Below are positions 23,192 to 34,841 of a DNA stretch of 64,000 bases, piece after piece. The notes under the pieces are model-generated. The model saw only the letters and a list, made by a program, of their open reading frames with translations. It had not been told where the DNA came from and did no database searches. This DNA comes from Talinum fruticosum (lineage: Eukaryota > Streptophyta > Magnoliopsida > Caryophyllales > Talinaceae). The stretch lies in the NCBI GenBank assembly GCA_021018815.1, contig JAITYX010000045.1, forward strand, positions 2,666,001 through 2,730,000, given 5' to 3'. Within the stretch, counting starts at the first letter, position 1; each line of letters starts with the position of its first letter. A program made the translations under genes and the position numbers.

Positions 23192-24969
23192 ATGGCTCAT
23201 AACACTCGGAGAGCTCAATGAAGTAAAATCATCCACTGGACCACCCATGTTTAAGGAGTCAAACTTTGCACATTGGAAAAAGATGATGGAATGCTTTCTA
23301 CTGAATAATGATGAAGAAGTGTCGAATATAATCCAAAATGGAAACTTCATCCCAGTAAAGATGGAGGTGTAAGATCTATGCCGAAAGAGAAATCCGAGTA
23401 CAACACTAAAGAGATTGAGAAGTTCGGAAAACTAATGTGTGCTATCAGCTCGGAAGAATACAACGAGTGTTAACTTGTGACACGACCAAAGAGGTGTGGG
23501 ACACACTTGTCAACACCTTTGAAGGAAAAAGTCAAGTGAAGCGGGCGAAGATAAGCCAATATCTTCACAAGTACTTGCTGTTCAAAATGGAGCCGAAGAA
23601 AACATCTCTCAGGTGTATGCTCGGTTCATTGAGATTACAAACAATCTCAAATCTTTGGGTAGAAAGATCTCTCACGAGGAAATAATCGGAAAAATTATAA
23701 GAAGTCTACCAAAGAGAAGATGGGGTCCCAAGGTGACAGCAATTGAAGAGGCTCAGAATCTCTCTCAACTAAAGCCTGACGACCTCATTGGGAAACTACT
23801 TACCTATGAGCTGTACCTAGAAGAAGAGGATGCAGAGGTCGAGCACTGAAAAGAACATCGTGCTAAAGGCCTCGAAAGCATATGACAAAGTCCGAGCTCC
23901 TCGGACTCGAAAGGATCTCATGGCACTCATTGCCCGAGGCTTGAAGAAGATGATAAAGTACAACAAGTGGCAAAATAAGCCAAAGGAAGAATTCTACAAG
24001 AAAGATAAGAAGGACAAGAAAGGTAAATACTCGTCCTCTTCAAAGTTGTCTTTATCTAAGAACTCTAGTGTGAGTGTGGCATCAAGGAGCACATAGTCAA
24101 GGATTGTCATAAAAGGAAGAAGGATAGAAAGAAGAAAAAGGCTATGATGGCTACTTGGAGTGATAATGACCCATCTAAAGAAGATGATTCCGATGACTCG
24201 AAGTGTCCTATGGCAGCCGACGACTTAGAAGCTAGATCCGAGTCGAGACAGTGACAACTCGGATACTAAGGAAACAAGTCCTCGGGAGGTAAATGCAGAC
24301 TTCCTTAAGTTTTCCAAGGCCAATTTAGCTAGATAATATCTTTACTTTGGAAGAAAATTCCAATTCGACTCTTCTAATTTTAAAGAACAACTTGAGTATC
24401 TTACTGCTGCGAGCAAAGTTTTGAAAAATGAGTTAGAAAGCTTGAGACAATATCCGAAAGTACTCGAGACTAGCGCTCAAGACAATGAGACTGAGTCTGG
24501 TTTACTCATAACATAGAATGACCAACTGAAAAAACGCGAAATGAGTCTCAAGAGCTAGTTTTAAAACTCACTCAAGGTGAGAAGAACCATGATCTTTTAT
24601 TAGACTATTAGCGTGTCTCATTCAGGAAAGAAGGTCTTGGTTACGATGCCGAAGAGGAATCTAATTCCTATTCAAGTCTTTTCAATTGCAGAACTGTGAA
24701 GTTCAGGAAGGCTAAGCATGGTCCCATTCACACAAATGAAAAGAGGAGTGCGCCTAGACCGGTTTACAGGAAAATGCCTTCTGCACCTATTTACAAAAGA
24801 AAGGATTTTCAAAGAAAAGACACACGGACTCGGTTTTGTAGAAAGAAGATTCAGAATCGAGACGAGACAAAAATCATTCAAATCTGGGTTCCCAAAAGTG
24901 TTCTTCCTCGGAAAAAGATCACGAGTAAAGGCAATTACTAGGTTTGTAAAAGGAAGTGAGAAGGGCTAG
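23192..24969 (+). pseudogene. gag: Copia gag, full span, frameshifted
   Basis: It runs from ATG 23192 to the conserved junction TAG at 24967-24969. The best-kept frame, 23613-23849, reads MYARFIEITNNLKSLGRKIS and on to RWGPKVTAIEEAQNLSQLKP, which is the UBN2/gag-polypeptide core. Next come MALIARGLKKMIKYNKWQNK (from about 23920) and a zinc knuckle near 24060-24110 that has lost spacing, then an acidic stretch and a Lys-rich linker up to 24969. Pol is entirely missing: just after the TAG the sequence switches to LTR. Confidence 0.85.
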
Positions 24970-24974
24970 TTTGA

Positions 24975-25887
24975 TAAAGATAATTAAGTGCTTAGTTACT
25001 CCGATTTTATTATTATTTGTGCCTAATCTTGGAACAAATTATTTTTATACTTTAAGTACCACTTTGATTTACTTTTGTAGGTTGTTGAAACAAGCCTAAT
25101 CTACTCTCGAAATACAAAAGCAACCGATTTTTAGCCTTTAAACACTAGGAGACAGAGATTAACCATTTCCGGACATGGCTCGGACACCTTGTTAAGGTTA
25201 TTTGTTTCCAAAATTGGAAAACTGCAACTTTGAGTCTAATAGTTGTTTTCACATTAGATTTCAATCGCCACCGGATGATTAGACCATCATTTGGAGCCAA
25301 GAACCATTACACAATGTTCACATCTCAACGAATCTTTTCTAAGTGACTCGGACTAGCCATTACAATGGCTAATGAAGCTCACGATCCGGAACAAGTCTTA
25401 AGCTGTCACTCTGCCTCGATGCTTATAAATAGAAGCCACTTCACAAAACTTGAAGATTGCTTAACATATTGCTTAACACTTACTTAGTGCATTCTTATTC
25501 AATCTTCGACTTACAACTTTTAATTTGTAATCTTTTACCTTCGAGTTGTAAAGAAAGTCTTGTAATCACTTTTACTCTTTACTTTCTTTCTTAGTCCCTT
25601 GACTGAGTTGTAAGGGTTAACTCAGCTCAGTTGTCCCTTCTTGTAAGGATGATCTCGGTCAGGAAGTACTAAATCGGATAAGAGACCTTCGAGTCTAGGA
25701 AAACTTATAAATGAATTGTCAAAGGAAGCAATTCAGGTTAGAGTTAGTCCTTTGTAATTAAGGATTCAATTAGTGGATTTGACTTGGTGCTTGGATTAGC
25801 ACATGCTGTGATTTTCTACCACGGAAGGGTTTCCACGTACTTTTATGTGTCTAACTTTTTAGTCCAATCTAGACTCGGAATCTATTA
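24975..25887 (+). mobile_element. Copia LTR fragment, both ends missing
   Basis: It starts mid-LTR at 'gataattaagtgc' and stops near 'actcggaatctatt'. TATA box at 25424-25431. It is joined to the end of gag on the left and to inverted ORF3 sequence on the right, so both edges are rearrangement breakpoints. Confidence 0.8.
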
Positions 25888-26795
25888 AGATGAGTTATAT
25901 GGATTAGAAGATCATTTGAAAGGATCATATGACCACAACAACTCGGAAGTATCGAAGTCAAACCTCGGGAGCATTCCTCCATGAGCGAAACTCACCCCAA
26001 ATGCATATTTGGAACCTCGGGAGGGAGTAAGAGAGGAGTCTGAGTTTGAGGAGGAGGAGAGGGTTGCCTTAGTTCTAAGCTGTGGACCCAAACACCCGGT
26101 TAGGTTTCCTGGTATCCATAGCGAAGAAGCTCTTTTCGCCAACTACTATGGTAGCCTCGGACACTTCGTTAGGGTCCGAGGGCAGCGAGACCTTAAATTG
26201 TTTAAAGATAAGGGTGAGAAGAGCTCCAAAAGGGAAAGGAGTGGATTTCTTGGTCCGAGCTGGCACAGAGGCCATCTGCTCGACAATGGCCGGGAAGAGG
26301 TCTACGTCGCAGCCCTCAAGAATGTCAAACAAAACCTTGAGAATCTTTAAATTGATGTTCTCTTTACTTGGTATGATGAGAAAAGAAGGTTTTCATCAAC
26401 AAAAACCAGAGAAGACGAGCCTTAGTCTTCATCCGAGTCACACAAAAGGTTTTGCGTGATCGAGGGACTTCCTTGGCATACTTTTTAAAGAACTCATCGA
26501 CAACCTCATTGAAGGGGATGGGGTTGTTGTTGAGGAAAAGAGATGAAACTTTGAATAGATAATGGAGGAGAGAGAGGTTAATACGAACTACCAGTATCGC
26601 GAACTCCGGAGGTGATGATCCCCTCGGAGCTGGAAATGTTTGAGTAGAACTCACCAACGAGTTCTAGGTATATGAATTCGCTAAAACAGAGGAAGTTGTA
26701 CACCCGAGTGGTCTTGATGTGTTTCAACCACGAGAAAGTTGTGGTTGGGAAGAATTTGTCATGCAACGTAAGATGTTGGGTGACAAGGATTTTCG
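25888..26795 (-). pseudogene. Copia ORF3 N-terminal and central part, inverted
   Basis: On the minus strand the ORF3 body reads, in order, LTLHDKFFPTTTFSWLKHIK (near 26750), LVGEFYSNISSSEGIITSGV, INLSLLHYLFKVSSLFLNNN, VDEFFKKYAKEVPRSRKTFC, then LEGCDVDLFPAIVEQMASVP and PFPFGALLTLIFKQFKVSLP, followed by EATIVVGEKSFFAMDTRKP. Frames 26075-26332, 26364-26657 and 26578-26877 cover most of it, making this one of the better-preserved copies of the central region. Its neighbours on both sides are plus strand, so the block has been flipped. Confidence 0.75.
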
Positions 26796-27290
26796 AACTC
26801 CTCAAAGAAAGACGCACCAAAGTTGCTCGGGACCCGGACAGCTCCAAAACGTCCGAAGAGTCCTCAAGCCGTGCCAAGTCTCCATCCGGAGAGGCAGCTG
26901 AAGAAGAAGAGGAGGTTGCGGCTGAAGCGGCTCTTTACGAAGAGAAGGAGGAAGAAAAGAAAGAAGAAGAAGAAGAGAAGTAGGACGAAACCGAGACACA
27001 AGGTGCTCCGGGTCCTCAACCGGAGCCGATAAGCTCAAACAGCAGTATGAGTGACTCGGAAGACCCTGCGAATGTTAGACAATCTGCAGCGAGTCAAGCC
27101 GGAGGAAGCATCCCCTTACGTGACGTTCTAGGAGGATGAGCCTCCGGAGGACCTCGTTCTAGGTCGGCCACTCGAGTTGAGCCCCTTCCGGAGATACCGG
27201 TGCTACCACCGCCCGGATCTTCAACGTCTTCACAAGCACACTAGCGCAGGCGCACTGCACGCTCATCCACCTTAACTAAGACTGCACCCA
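26796..27290 (+). pseudogene. Copia ORF3 coiled-coil and tail
   Basis: It resumes in plus orientation with LLKERRTKVARD, then SSKTSEESSSRAKSPSGEAA and a Glu/Lys-rich run to about 26985 (coiled coil), then a proline-rich part and an Arg-rich tail near 27245-27275. It is the natural continuation of the inverted block at 25888-26795; the two are separated by the inversion breakpoint. Confidence 0.7.
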
Positions 27291-27796
27291 CTCCACTTGT
27301 CTTAACTTTTTTTCTCTTATTGTTTTCTTTTCTTTTTTTTTTTTGTCTAGACATCAAAATTGTATCTACTTGATACATTCTTCCCCATTTCTTTTTGTTT
27401 TTTTTTGCTGAAAGGCAAGGGGAGAATACACTAAATTTGTTGTCTTGTTTAGGGGAGTTTTTCACCCTCTTTATGTGTATTTTTGTGTTTTTAGGTATAT
27501 ATATGAATGAAGTTTCTAATTTCGAGCATATTGATTTCGAGTATAACTCTTTACGTGTTTGAATTTCTCATTTAGTTTTGCTCTAATATATCAGTTTGTT
27601 TCTCTATTTTACTATGATATAATTACTCACGACTCTTCATCATATGAGTTATCTGCAGAAATATTATAAGTTCGAAACACTTCACTCTTTACTCTATTTT
27701 CTGTGATATTTCACTAAGTCGAATGAAAACTCATGATTCTTTCACTAACAAAGTTTCTATCTAAGTATGGAATGCCTTTCATCAAAAAGGGGAGAT
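27291..27796 (+). other. Copia 3' untranslated region with three purine tracts
   Basis: Between ORF3 and the LTR lie GGCAAGGGGAGA (about 27414-27425), TTTAGGGGAG (27448-27457) and the terminal PPT AAAAAGGGGAGAT (27784-27796). The last one directly precedes the LTR and primes plus-strand synthesis in this class of element. Confidence 0.8.
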
Positions 27797-29281
27797 TGAA
27801 GACTCGAGACTTGGAAACTAGACCATTCCGAGTACTACCAAAGAGAAGTACAAACCTCTTCCCTCCTATGTTTTGATTACAAGTCATTCCGAGTATTATA
27901 GAAACTCTTGCATATGTTTTCGATCGATTCGATCGACTCGGAAAACACATTTTCATCTATTATCTCACACTGATGTTTCGAGTCACTCGGACACTACTCA
28001 GATTTATCGCATGCTCAAATAATTTCTCTAACACTTCATATCCGAGTTACGATTGCATATGTTGAAGTAAAGTGAATTACTGCGTTAATTCAACTTTCTA
28101 AGTCAACATATTTGTTTGAGAATTATTTGTCTAGATCAATTACCTATGCTCCGATGTTTTCACTCTTATAACTTGATCTCTCTTAAGACCGACTACGATA
28201 GAATATGAGTATAATGAATATTAGACTAAAAAATTCCACTATTCTAGGCCTAAGATAATTATGGACTTAATTATCCTAATTAAATTATTATCTGTGCCTA
28301 ATCTTGGACCAAAGTATTTTATACTTGGAGAACCAAAATTATTTACTTTTGTAGGTTATCCAAACGAGAACGAGGTTATCCTATTTTTTAATTACAAAAG
28401 TAATTGGCTTCAAGCTATCAATCACCAGCAGACAAGGCTTTTCTACTTACGAACAGGGCTCGAGACACTATGTCAAGATTATATCTTTCGAAAACTGGAA
28501 AACTTCAACGCTAAGCTCAATGGTGGTTTCCACCCTACTTTTCGAGATAACACTAGTTGATTGGAGCACCCTTAGGAGTCAAGAGTCGTTGCACAACCTT
28601 CACATCTCAACAGATTTTTTCGAGTCACTTAGAAGAACCGTTACAACAGTCACAAAGTACTTCGTTCAGAAGTTAGTCACAATAGCTAATATGCTTGGTC
28701 ATCTATAAATACAAGCCCACTCTCAAGACATGAAGATTGATGAACATATTGTCAATACACATCACTTAAGCAAAAGTCATTGTATTCATACTCATTCTTA
28801 CAACTCCCAACTTGTAACTCAAACTCTCCGAGTTATAAAGTCTTGTAATCATTTACATACTCCTTCTTACTTACTGAGTAAGGTCCCTTGACTGAGCTAT
28901 AAGGGTTAACTCAGCTCAATTGTCCCTAACTCGTAATGGTTACGTCGGTTAGGAAGTACTAGATCGGATAAGGGAATTTACGAGTCTAAGAAAACTCTGT
29001 AAGGAATTGTTTAAGGGAGGAATTCTAGTTGAGTTAGTCTACTGTATTTTGTGGATTCAAAATAGTGGATTTGATTTGGTGCTTGGACTAGCATTGGCCG
29101 TGGTTTCTGCCCGGGAGGGTTTCCATGTATATCCGAGTTCACACTTTTTGAGTCTAATCTAGACTCGGACTGTCTTGATTATTCTTTTCAATCTTTAATC
29201 TTCCAAGTTTGTTAAAATTTCCTCGTCACCCTATTCATCCTCTCTCTAAGGTGACTAAGACTCTCCAAGAGCACACCTTCA
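27797..29281 (+). mobile_element. Copia 3' LTR (1485 bp), plus strand
   Basis: It starts TGAAGACTCGAG after the PPT and ends CACACCTTCA. TATA box at 28704-28711. It closes the shared-LTR array that began at 9758. The flanking five bases AGTGC do not match CGGGA before 9758, so the ends do not belong to one simple insertion. Confidence 0.9.
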
Positions 29282-30110
29282 AGTGCTTTTCATTATTCCT
29301 TTCCTTTATTGTTTTCATTTATCATTTTATGTCATGTTTTGAGTGCCTTTAATTTTCTGCATTTTGAATGTTTGTTTTTCTTAACATGATTTTTACTCAC
29401 TTATCTAATTAGCAGCGGTCTTCTTTGTGACAAACAGAATGAGGAGCATCCCTCTTCATTTGATACTTTTTCCCCGAACACCAGAACATTGGTTTTGACC
29501 AATAAAGACCTTTTTCAAACTCTTCTTTAATTTTTTGAGTTTTTGTCCCTTTCGGCTATCCCTTCGATAAACTCAAAAGAATAAAAAAGTGATTTACTTT
29601 TTTAGTTTTTCTATCAAAAATGACTGGTGACTCTTTTTTAATCTATTTGATTCTTATAAATTACATTTGGGTTTTTTTAACCAAAGTTAGAAAATTTTCA
29701 AAAACCGACTAATGGACTAAGCTATCTGACTAGTTAGTCTAGTAAGGCCAAAATCGGCACCCAAACCACTAGCTAGACCTAGCTCCTAGCCAGGCAGCCG
29801 TGGCTGTCTAGCCCAGGGAGCATTGGGGCGGTTTATAACTGATTTTCCTTTTCTATTAAAAATATATCATGAAGATTGTAAAACTATTTTTGAAATTAAA
29901 ATGATTCCTTAAATCATCAATCAACCATTAAAAACTCAAATTCTTATTCTGCTTGATAAATATAGTCGTTGAGAAACAAGGTCTGCCCTACGAGGTTAGG
30001 TCGTGGTTCCTATGATAGGTTTCGATGTATCTCTAATTGATGCATTAACAATGGGAATATATAGTAATTAGTCAGGTTTAACAATTATAATCAGCAATAT
30101 GCATTGTTGT
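29282..30110. other. Unassigned AT-rich stretch
   Basis: No gene recognised. A 15-nt segment at 29999-30013 is the exact complement of the Tat-like LTR end at 31779-31793, so part of this stretch may be an opposed relic of the same gypsy family. The rest is unknown. Confidence 0.35.
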
Positions 30111-30114
30111 AGTA

Positions 30115-30345
30115 CTGTTGAAGTAGTGTTGACCTGGTGGTTACCACCACCTTCCATGCTCCCACCTAGGTTCAAACGTTAGCGAGGGCACAATTTCCCT
30201 TCCTCTTTGAGGAGGTTCTAAGTGGTTGGTTAGTGGATTTAAAATTTTCTAAGCTTTCGCATTGCATCACCCCTAATCTATGTGGTCCATTGGATTGTCA
30301 TGTGATAAGGGTCTAATAGATTGACCTACTTACCATATAAAAAAT
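30115..30345 (+). mobile_element. Possible tRNA-derived SINE
   Basis: TTGACCTGGTGG near 30130 resembles an A box, and GGTTCAAACG near 30172 resembles a B box at suitable spacing, followed by a body with no coding potential and an A-rich end near 30340. This could be chance; no target duplication was confirmed. Confidence 0.3.
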
Positions 30346-30599
30346 ATCTTATGCATAATTCTTATTAATAAATATGTATAGTTAGGTTGGTTATCGAGTT
30401 TTTATAAAAACCCATTCCTTTATGTGTGTAATGATTGATATTTATAGGAGTTGTCAATAATTTTATCTAACCAAATGACTTAACAAAGACCTATTAATGT
30501 GAAAGATCAATAAAGATGTGTGTATATGATCAGCATATGTTTAATAACCTCGGCCTATTTTGTAAAAGTAGCATATACAGTTGTAAATTATTTACAAAC

Positions 30600-30800
30600 T
30601 CTTTATGAGAATTGAAATGCTTTATTTCCAAAAACTCTATGTAGTATGTTCTATAAAAAAATAAAAAAACTTTATACAGTATGGTGATTTAAAAAATCTT
30701 TATTTCTAAAAACTATATGTAGTATGTTCTATCTAAAAACAAACCCTATGTAGTTTGGTTATTTAAAAAAAGTTATGTAGTGTGTCTGGATATATAATAT
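30600..30800. repeat. Decayed AT-rich repeat
   Basis: The phrase CTATGTAGTATGTTCTAT or a variant occurs near 30638, 30714 and 30753-30780, separated by A-rich runs. The period is irregular. Confidence 0.45.
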
Positions 30801-30849
30801 AAGTACATATATTCAACATTGTCCCTTTTGTGGCATCTTTAATTATTTT

Positions 30850-31054
30850 TAGAATGAATTTGTTTTGTCTAAAATGCAATATGAAAATGCAAAACGGACT
30901 CACCTAATTTGAGATGGATTTATTTTCGCTAGATGAAATGTAAAATCAACTCACCTAATTTGAGATGAATTTATTTTGGCTAAATGAAAATGCAAAAATG
31001 GACTCACCTAATTTGAGATGAATTTATTTTGGTTAAATGAAAATGCAAAAATGG
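30850..31054. repeat. Tandem repeat, 52-bp unit, about 3.9 copies
   Basis: Units containing CTCACCTAATTTGAGATG and a TTTATTTTGGCTAAATGAAA variant start near 30896, 30948 and 31000. A partial unit lies to the left. It is in the untranslated leader of the minus-strand Tat-like element. Confidence 0.8.
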
Positions 31055-31756
31055 AAAATAGTGATGTAGATAAATAACAAGGCCGAAAACAATCTAGAAA
31101 CCGACTAACTAAAAGGAAATAGGGGACTTGGTAGGACCCCTCTTGACCGACTGGCGGTGACTACCTAGACTGCTTAAAGAAAGTTTTGGTACGACTCGAA
31201 GATGCATGTAATGGACAAACATAAAAGGAAAAAGTAATTTGACTTTTGGCTAAATGTAAATAATGGACGGACTCTAGGAAATTTTAAGGTATTTTATTTC
31301 CACCCATGCAAGGGATAATTAGCACTCCTCACCTATTCCTAAAGGCTCACAAGTAGATGATTAAATCTAAAATAAACACACTCATTCAAGCATGCAAATG
31401 AAGGCAAGGGGAGCACCTAATAGTCAAAAGAGGTTTAGACTAGGTAGGATACATGGTGACTCATAGTCCGAGGATTTAGTCTTCCGTGTGGGGCATGACA
31501 AGAAAAGAATGATACAATCCTCGTTGCCTCTCCGTAAACCAAGAGCGCGTGCTATCTAGTCTACTTAGGCCCGCCTGGGACATAGTAGGAGCCTCTTACT
31601 AGAAGTGTTAACAAAGGGTAAAATAAATTTGTCTTATGGTCCAACAATAGAAATAAACTATGCTGAAAGGGTTGTTAAATGCGAGATGCCTAATGCAAAT
31701 ACATCATTAAAACACACTACTTAAATTTTCAAGTTTGACCCACTTAATAACTTACC
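31055..31756 (-). mobile_element. Tat/Ogre-like gypsy leader region, minus strand
   Basis: Non-coding sequence on the downstream side of the PBS. No open frame or gag domain was recognised here. It is assigned from its position next to the PBS and LTR at 31757-33800. Confidence 0.5.
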
Positions 31757-31777
31757 AATCCCCAGCGGAGTCGCCAC
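31757..31777 (-). promoter_or_regulatory. Gypsy Tat-type primer binding region
   Basis: The minus strand reads GTGGCGACTCCGCTGGGG, the sequence that typically follows the 5' LTR in plant Tat/Ogre elements. Confidence 0.75.
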
Positions 31778-33800
31778 TATAGGAACCACGACCAGCTGGG
31801 GACCGGACTGAACCGAGCTTCCCGCGAATGGTTTTGGGCGTTAGGGTTTTCGAAAGTTTTAAAGAATGATTTTAGGGTTTTGGAAATGACTTTTGAATGG
31901 GGGGATTGATCTCTTATTTAGAGTTCCAAATTTATTAAATCAAGTTAAAGATGAATTAAAATAAATTGATTGCCAATTTTTTTAATTATTTTATTTTAGA
32001 AATTATTTTCTGAATTCTCGGGATGTTATTTTTAACTGGACAAAATAAACTAAATTAGAATTTCATATCTGCAGTGAGGCTTTAGGGCCAAATTGGTGTA
32101 AAAACACCATTTTAGACCTAAGCCACGACCACTAACCACTCGGTGCTAGCCGAAACCAGCACTGGCGGTCGGGGCACGGCCACGAGTCACGGCTGAAGGA
32201 ATCAACTACGACCTTTGGCTTGGCAGGCAGGTTTAGAAGCCCAATTTTATTTACCTGTAGTAAGAAAATGGGAGATGTAATTTGAATATAAATTAAGCAT
32301 AAAGGGGAGTCGCCGATTAGTTTTTAGGAAAGAAAAACAAACAAAAATAAAATAAATGTCTGTCTTAATCTTAGTATGAAAAAATAAAACTAAAAGAGGT
32401 TAAAAGTCACTCCATTGGTCTTGGAACCGAGAATTGGATTCGAGGCGAGGGTATGAAATGTAGGGAAAACCCTTTCGTTCCTCCCGTTCGAAGACAACCA
32501 TTACTAGTTTGAGTAGAGAATTAAAACTAATGTACCAAACACAAGCACACCACATGCTAAATGAAATAAAGAAACCAAACATGAATGAAATCAACCAAAC
32601 ACGAATGAAAGTGATAAAAAGCATATAAAAGGAAAGTGGTAAAGGAAAATAAAAGCGAAAGAAAAGAAAAGCAAGAAACTCAAAGGATTACATCAGGCGG
32701 CGAGGAAATAAAAAGCGATTCTATTCATATCCACAATACTGGAAAGCAATAAAACCATAAAAAAGAACCATTTGAAGGCCGAATTGATGTCCCGATGTTG
32801 TCCCACCTGCTGATTTCAATCTCCACACTAGTTCTCTTTATATGACAATGGTAAGTGAAAGAAAGGGATTTTATTAGCTTTGTGAAGTTAAGTTGATGGA
32901 GAAATTGAAGGATCAGCTGAATGAATACCAAGAGATCGAAATAACTAAATATTTGTTAGCTCTTAGTAAGGATTCAGGGGTGATGTTTAGGAAAAGGAGT
33001 ATTTGAGGTTACTTTTCCGCAGAGTAACGTTTAAGGAAAGGTTGTTTCTAGCTTATTTCAACAGCGTAATGCCAAGGAAATAAGCCATATTAAAATGAGA
33101 GCTTAGGCTCTCTATTTATAGGCGGAGACCTAGGTCACAAATGTCCTAGGATTGCTCTCGGCCAGCTATCCAAAGCCGAGCGTAAATATTGGGCCAATAC
33201 TAAAGTGATAAGACCGGATAGAGTAGGATAAAACCGGATAGAATCCTGTTTGGGGGCGCTTGCCACCGGGGATACCTAGAGTTTTATGCACTAGCGTGCT
33301 ACAAATGGACTCTCCAGCCCAAAAACGTAGCGTTCCACTTAAGAAATTCGGGTAGGGCTTGCCAGCCATATGACGCCATCTTGAGGGAGAAAGCTCTTAG
33401 TCTCGGGAGGATCTGTTTTGGAGTTTAACCGCTTGTTATCACGAAATGCAATATCTATCATTGTCTTGAGGTCTTCAACTGCTTGTCCGATTAGACAAAA
33501 GTAAAATGCAGAATTCCGAGCCTCGAATTTCCTGGTACGCAAGATTAGACCTCGTTGTCTCTAGAGGCTTAGCCCGAGCTTGGACCGTCCGAAAGAAAAA
33601 GGGATTTTGGACTGATCAAGGGTAAAAAGTTTATTTATTTGGTGTCGGGGGTTCTTTGTGGTTTACTTGGTCTTTGTCGCACCAATCAAATCTAGTCCGT
33701 GATCCAAATTCTCAAACAGAACTCGAAATTTCATCATCGACCCACGATACAAAATACATAATTAAAGGAGATTTGGGACGACACTTTTTAGGTGTCTACA
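31778..33800 (-). mobile_element. Tat/Ogre-like gypsy 5' LTR (about 2.02 kb), minus strand
   Basis: The right end is the complement of TGTAGACACCTAAAAAGTG, the usual start of Tat-lineage LTRs. The left end abuts the PBS region. No coding region lies inside. The element's body to the left is missing or reduced to leader and repeats, and no second LTR is present. The right flank starts CTTGG. Confidence 0.75.
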
Positions 33801-34841
33801 CTTGGCAAAGCCCATGGATGTCATTTGGGAAAAGGTGTACCGAGGCTTGAATCTCCAAGCTCTCCTTCGGCTCCTTTTTCTCTTCTTGCTCCTCTTAGAG
33901 CTTTTCACATTGATCCAAGGAAAGGCTTGATTGTGGGTACTCCAACTCAAGGTGACTCATCCCTTAGCCAAGGGAGAACTTTCTGTTTTGCAATGGACCA
34001 AGAGGGTTTGTGGGGTTGAGAAATTTAGTGGGGAGGGGAAGGACAACCACCAGAATTTAGTGAGGTATTTGCAGGCCTCTTTTGAGGAAGGGTGATGGTT
34101 TTTGTGTTACAAAGAAGACTGGACCGTAGGGGTAAATAAGGGAGGTTGGGAGCTCCCTTTGAGGTCACGCTGGGTGTTTTATGGTTAGGGGAAGAGGGGC
34201 TGGTTAGAAGGTTTCGATGAGGGAAATGGTGGCACCTTTTATGATAGGTTGGGGCATTTTCAGCTGGAAAGGAAAGCGGGTTAGTAGGTGTTGGTGAAAG
34301 AAAGGAGATGCTGACTTAAGGTTTGGAGAGAAGAGGAAAGAGACTCCCCTTGTTGATGGGTTTAATCTTAGTTAGAGGAGATTTTAATTAAGTGGACCAA
34401 AATTTCTCAACAAATTACCTCTTAACTTGCTGCATATGCACACTTTATCTTTGCCTTTGTTCTTCCTCCTCATCTTGTAAGTTCTCCAGCAAGTGATGGC
34501 ATGACTCCTCAACTTAAACACAATAATTTTTATCTTCTCATGCTCTTCTAAGCTCAGATTTACAAAGGCTTGTTCAACCTTATTAAACCAGCTCAAAAAC
34601 TGATTTTGTTGGCCATAAAACATGGGCACAAGTAGGCTAACTTTAAATTGGTAGAAGACTTTTTGCTCTCAACCTTCCAATTGCAAAGTGGTGCTCAAGG
34701 TGGTGAAACAAAAATGGTCACAAACGTTTTTGTTGTTTTGGGGTGCTTTTCTGGACTAATGTGTGTTAGGCTTAAAGGGTTGTGCTTGGGGTTAAGGAAG
34801 CTCGACCAAGGAAAGGCTCTAATGCTCTAATACCAAAACTA
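33801..34841 (-). pseudogene. gag: Gypsy-like gag fragment with PBS, first copy
   Basis: Frame 34384-34629 on the minus strand encodes FYGQQNQFLSWFNKVEQAFV, then LSLEEHEKIKIIVFKLRSHA and WRTYKMRRKNKGKDKV. This is the pattern of a Ty3/gypsy retrotransposon gag (Retrotrans_gag: short helices around a conserved Trp, then a Lys/Arg-rich stretch). To its right, 34826-34841 is the complement of a tRNA-Met-type PBS (TTTGGTATTAGAGC). The left part, 33801-34380, is near-identical in layout to 37795-38441 but shows no domain I know. A second copy lies at 49279-49691. Confidence 0.65.

Noticed and set aside
26009..26459. Plus-strand open frames opposite the inverted ORF3 block
   Set aside because: They are antisense shadows of the minus-strand ORF3 sequence, which matches other copies by protein pattern.
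33762..33950. Basic 62-codon minus-strand frame (KRSKKRKRSRRR)
   Set aside because: It crosses the edge between the Tat-like LTR and the gypsy-like repeat and is broken in the second copy at 37795, so it is not a conserved protein.
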